Assembly (NCBI GenBank): GCA_023023105.1
Contig: CP083824.1
Coordinates: 1,984,001-2,048,000 of the forward strand
DNA: 64,000 nucleotides
Direction: 5' to 3'
Source: Enterobacter ludwigii
GTDB taxonomy: Bacteria; Pseudomonadota; Gammaproteobacteria; Enterobacterales; Enterobacteriaceae
Positions 60,076 to 64,000 of the stretch are shown piece by piece. The translations under genes and the position numbers were made by a program. How positions within the stretch are numbered: position 1 is the first letter of the stretch; each line of letters opens with the position of its first letter. The notes beneath the pieces were generated by a model, which worked only from the letters and a program-made list of their open reading frames with translations, searched no databases and had not been told where the DNA came from.

Positions 60076-60225
60076 TTTTAACATCTTTTTGGTAAGTACG
60101 TAAGCCTGGCAAACTCTCAATAAGAACAAGAGACGGCAATGCGCTGCCATCTCCTTGAAATTCCACAGCTTGATTATGGATTTTTAGCCTAACCGGTAGA
60201 AAATTAAGCACAAAAAGCCTGGGAT

Positions 60226-60741
60226 TTACAGCAGAAGATACCCTTCGTGACGCAGTAACCACTCTTTGCGCTGTACGCCTCCGGCATACCCCGTCATGGT
60301 GCCGTTGCGGCCAATCACTCGATGGCAGGGCACCACGATGCTGACCGGGTTGGAGCCATTCGCGGCACCCACTGCGCGTGCCGCCCCGGCGCGGCCTAAC
60401 TGCTCCGCGAGCTGGCCATAATGCATGACCTGTCCGCACGGGATAGTCCGCAGTGCTTGCCACACTTCGCGCTGGAAAGGTGTTCCGGTCGTGGCGGTGG
60501 GTAGGGTGTCGATGCTGCTGAGATCGCCCTCAAAGTACGCCGCCAGCTTGTCGCTCAGTCCGCCCGGGTTAGTGGCGCGGATGCGTTCATACCCCTGTGA
60601 GCGGTAATGAATATCGAGCAGTTCTTCCATGCGATCGCTGTGCTCTTCCCACTCAACGGCACGCAGACAAAACTGCTCGTCCGCGATCACCCACAGCGGC
60701 CCAAGCGGCGTCGCAATCTTATCTTCGAGTAATCTCAGCAT
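60226..60741 (-). CDS. ogt: Ogt, O6-methylguanine-DNA methyltransferase
   Basis: 171-residue suicide repair protein transferring alkyl groups from O6-alkylguanine to its own Cys. The active site [11 protein letters not shown] (Cys about 139) and the helix-turn-helix region [30 protein letters not shown] are intact. E. coli Ogt has 171 residues. It starts 10 nt after the abgT stop on the same strand, so it may be partly co-transcribed with abgABT; fnr follows after 183 bp. Confidence 0.96.
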   Translation of the reverse strand: MLRLLEDKIATPLGPLWVIADEQFCLRAVEWEEHSDRMEELLDIHYRSQGYERIRATNPGGLSDKLAAYFEGDLSSIDTLPTATTGTPFQREVWQALRTIPCGQVMHYGQLAEQLGRAGAARAVGAANGSNPVSIVVPCHRVIGRNGTMTGYAGGVQRKEWLLRHEGYLLL

Positions 60742-60751
60742 CCTCGTTCCT

Positions 60752-62278
60752 TTAGTTCAGCCTCGGGTAGATCCCCGGTCCAATTGGCAGGCCGACAAGA
60801 TACCACGCCACCAGCATGACCAGCCATACTCCTAAAAAGATAAGCGGGTAGGGCAAAACCAGCGAATAGTAGGTACCCAGTTTGGCTTCAGGTTTATAGC
60901 GCTGCAGGAAGCCTAAAAACAGCGGAACAAACGGTGATACCGGCGCCAGCGGGATGACGGAGGAGTCAGCGATACGGAACAGGATCTGGGCAAATGCCGG
61001 GTGGAACCCCAGCATCATAAACATCGGCACGAAGATCGGGGCCAGAATTGACCAGATGGCCGATCCGCTGGCGATGAACATGCACAGCAGGGATGACAGT
61101 AGCGCCAGACCGACAAACGCCGGGACGCCGCTTAACCCGGCAGCCTCCAGCGCGTCGGTCAGGCCGACGGCCATAAATTTGCCCATATTGCTCCAGTTAA
61201 ACATGGCGACGAACTGAGCCAGCGGGAAAACCATCACGATAAAGCCCGCCATCTCTTTCATCGGCTCGATCATCAGCTGCGGCAGATCGCCCTGACGGCG
61301 AATCTTGCCGGTAGCGATGCCGTAGGCGAGCGACACGACAAAGAAAAACAGAATAATTAGCGGCACAATGCCCTGAATAAACGGTGAGGGAAGAACGGTA
61401 TGTTTAACCGGATCGCGCAGAATACCGTTTTCCGGCACCACCATCAGCGCCACCAGCGCGATAAAGGCCAGCGAGACCACGCCCGCCACGCGCAGGCCGA
61501 AGCGCTGTTCTTTGCTCAGGGTTTCCAGCTTTTCATCGCTGCGACCTTCCCATTTTCCCAGACGCGGTTCGATGATCTTATCGGTTATCAGCCCGCCGAC
61601 AATCGTCAGGACAATGACCGAGCTTGCCATAAAGTACCAGTTATCGATGACGCTGACATGCATCGCGGGGTCGATAGTTTTCGCCGCCTCCGTACTGATG
61701 CCCGAGAGCAGTACGTCGGTAGTGACAATCAGCAGATTGGCGGTAAAACCGCACCCGACACCCGCAATTGCCGACAGCAGACCCGCTACAGGGTGACGTC
61801 CGACTGCGAGGAAAATCAGCGCGCCCATGGGCGGCATAATGACCAGCGCAGCATCGGAAGAGATATGGCTGAAGAAGGCGATAAACAGCACCATATAGCT
61901 GGCGTAACGTGCGCTGACGTGAGAGGCCATTTTCACCATCAGGGCCGGTAACAGTCCCACGCGTTCCGCGAGCCCTGCACCCAGAACCAGCGCCAGAATG
62001 GCACCAAGCGGGGCGAAACCGCTGAAGTTTTTGATGACGTTGGGTAAAAACCAATGCAGCCCGTCAACGCTGAGCAGGTTTTTTACCGCCACCAGGCTGC
62101 CGTCAGCCGGGCTGCGCACGCTCACGTCAAAGGCGGAGAGCACGGCAGTGGCGACCATTAAAATCAGAATCAGATAGATAAACAGCAGGAAAGGGTGCGG
62201 TACTTTATTGCCGATCCTTTCAACCCAGCCATAGAGCTTACCGGATGGGGAATGCGAAGGTATGGATGACATACTCAT
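60752..62278 (-). CDS. abgT: AbgT, p-aminobenzoyl-glutamate transporter
   Basis: 508-residue AbgT-family transporter, same length as E. coli. Multiple membrane helices with two re-entrant hairpins are expected; [22 protein letters not shown] and [36 protein letters not shown] are family signatures. It imports the folate breakdown product p-aminobenzoyl-glutamate. AbgA and AbgB, encoded upstream, cleave it. 41 bp separate it from abgB. Confidence 0.96.
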   Translation of the reverse strand: MSMSSIPSHSPSGKLYGWVERIGNKVPHPFLLFIYLILILMVATAVLSAFDVSVRSPADGSLVAVKNLLSVDGLHWFLPNVIKNFSGFAPLGAILALVLGAGLAERVGLLPALMVKMASHVSARYASYMVLFIAFFSHISSDAALVIMPPMGALIFLAVGRHPVAGLLSAIAGVGCGFTANLLIVTTDVLLSGISTEAAKTIDPAMHVSVIDNWYFMASSVIVLTIVGGLITDKIIEPRLGKWEGRSDEKLETLSKEQRFGLRVAGVVSLAFIALVALMVVPENGILRDPVKHTVLPSPFIQGIVPLIILFFFVVSLAYGIATGKIRRQGDLPQLMIEPMKEMAGFIVMVFPLAQFVAMFNWSNMGKFMAVGLTDALEAAGLSGVPAFVGLALLSSLLCMFIASGSAIWSILAPIFVPMFMMLGFHPAFAQILFRIADSSVIPLAPVSPFVPLFLGFLQRYKPEAKLGTYYSLVLPYPLIFLGVWLVMLVAWYLVGLPIGPGIYPRLN

Positions 62279-62319
62279 GGGCGTTCCTCGTGACTATTGT
62301 GTTGTTGTGTTGTGTTTTT

Positions 62320-64000
<1,681 letters not shown>

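Overview
This window is ordinary, well-conserved chromosome from the terminus half of an Enterobacter-like member of the Enterobacteriaceae. Gene content and order follow the Escherichia coli K-12 block running from ydhC through purR, sodB, tyrS, rsx, add-mal, fumAC, tus and rst to pntAB, but the block reads in the opposite direction to the usual E. coli map. Protein similarity to the E. coli orthologues, as I recall them, is very high, yet several K-12 genes are missing (lhr, the uid/hdhA cluster, tqsA-mdtIJ) and a few others are added. I see no tRNA or rRNA gene, CRISPR array, insertion sequence, integrase or prophage.

Layout: (1) 1-9.8 kb: leader region of a gene beyond the left edge (probably cfa), ydhC/ydhB, purR with its two PUR boxes, the small gene ynhF, ydhP, sodB, mepH, grxD, rnt, gloA and nemA. 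(2) 9.8-17.3 kb: nemR with its operator, a chromosomal phosphoethanolamine transferase gene (eptA family) placed directly upstream of nemRA, ydhL, ydhF, sodC and the ydhIJK efflux operon. (3) 17.3-25.3 kb: slyA with a perfect SlyA operator and a TTG start, an AT-richer membrane diguanylate cyclase gene not found here in K-12, slyB behind a PhoP-type promoter, anmK, mliC, pdxH, tyrS, pdxY and gstA. (4) 25.4-34.9 kb: dtpA, the seven-gene rsxABCDGE-nth operon, ydgK, cnu and blr. (5) 35-44 kb: ydgJ, add, malXY/malI with two MalI operators, ydgA and manA. (6) 44-54.4 kb: fumA, fumC, tus with its Ter site, rstAB, ydgC, folM, ydgI and ydgH. (7) 54.9-64 kb: pntAB, then a synteny break relative to K-12 into uspE, a small TTG-started membrane protein, fnr, ogt and abgTBA, with abgA cut by the right edge.

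Themes: redox and iron-sulfur biology (sodB, sodC, grxD, rsx, nth, fumA, fnr, pntAB), electrophile and nitrogen-compound detoxification (nemRA-gloA, gstA, ydhF), envelope remodelling linked to the PhoPQ/SlyA network (slyA, slyB, rstAB, eptA, mliC, mepH), nucleoside and vitamin salvage (purR, add, pdxH, pdxY, folM, abgABT) and fork trapping (tus/Ter). Three small genes easily missed by length filters are annotated: ynhF (29 aa), blr (45 aa) and a 64-aa two-helix protein beside fnr. I found no convincing undescribed multi-gene system. The best leads are the diguanylate cyclase gene, the eptA-nemRA arrangement and the uspE-fnr interval. Comparisons with E. coli are from memory, not from a database search.
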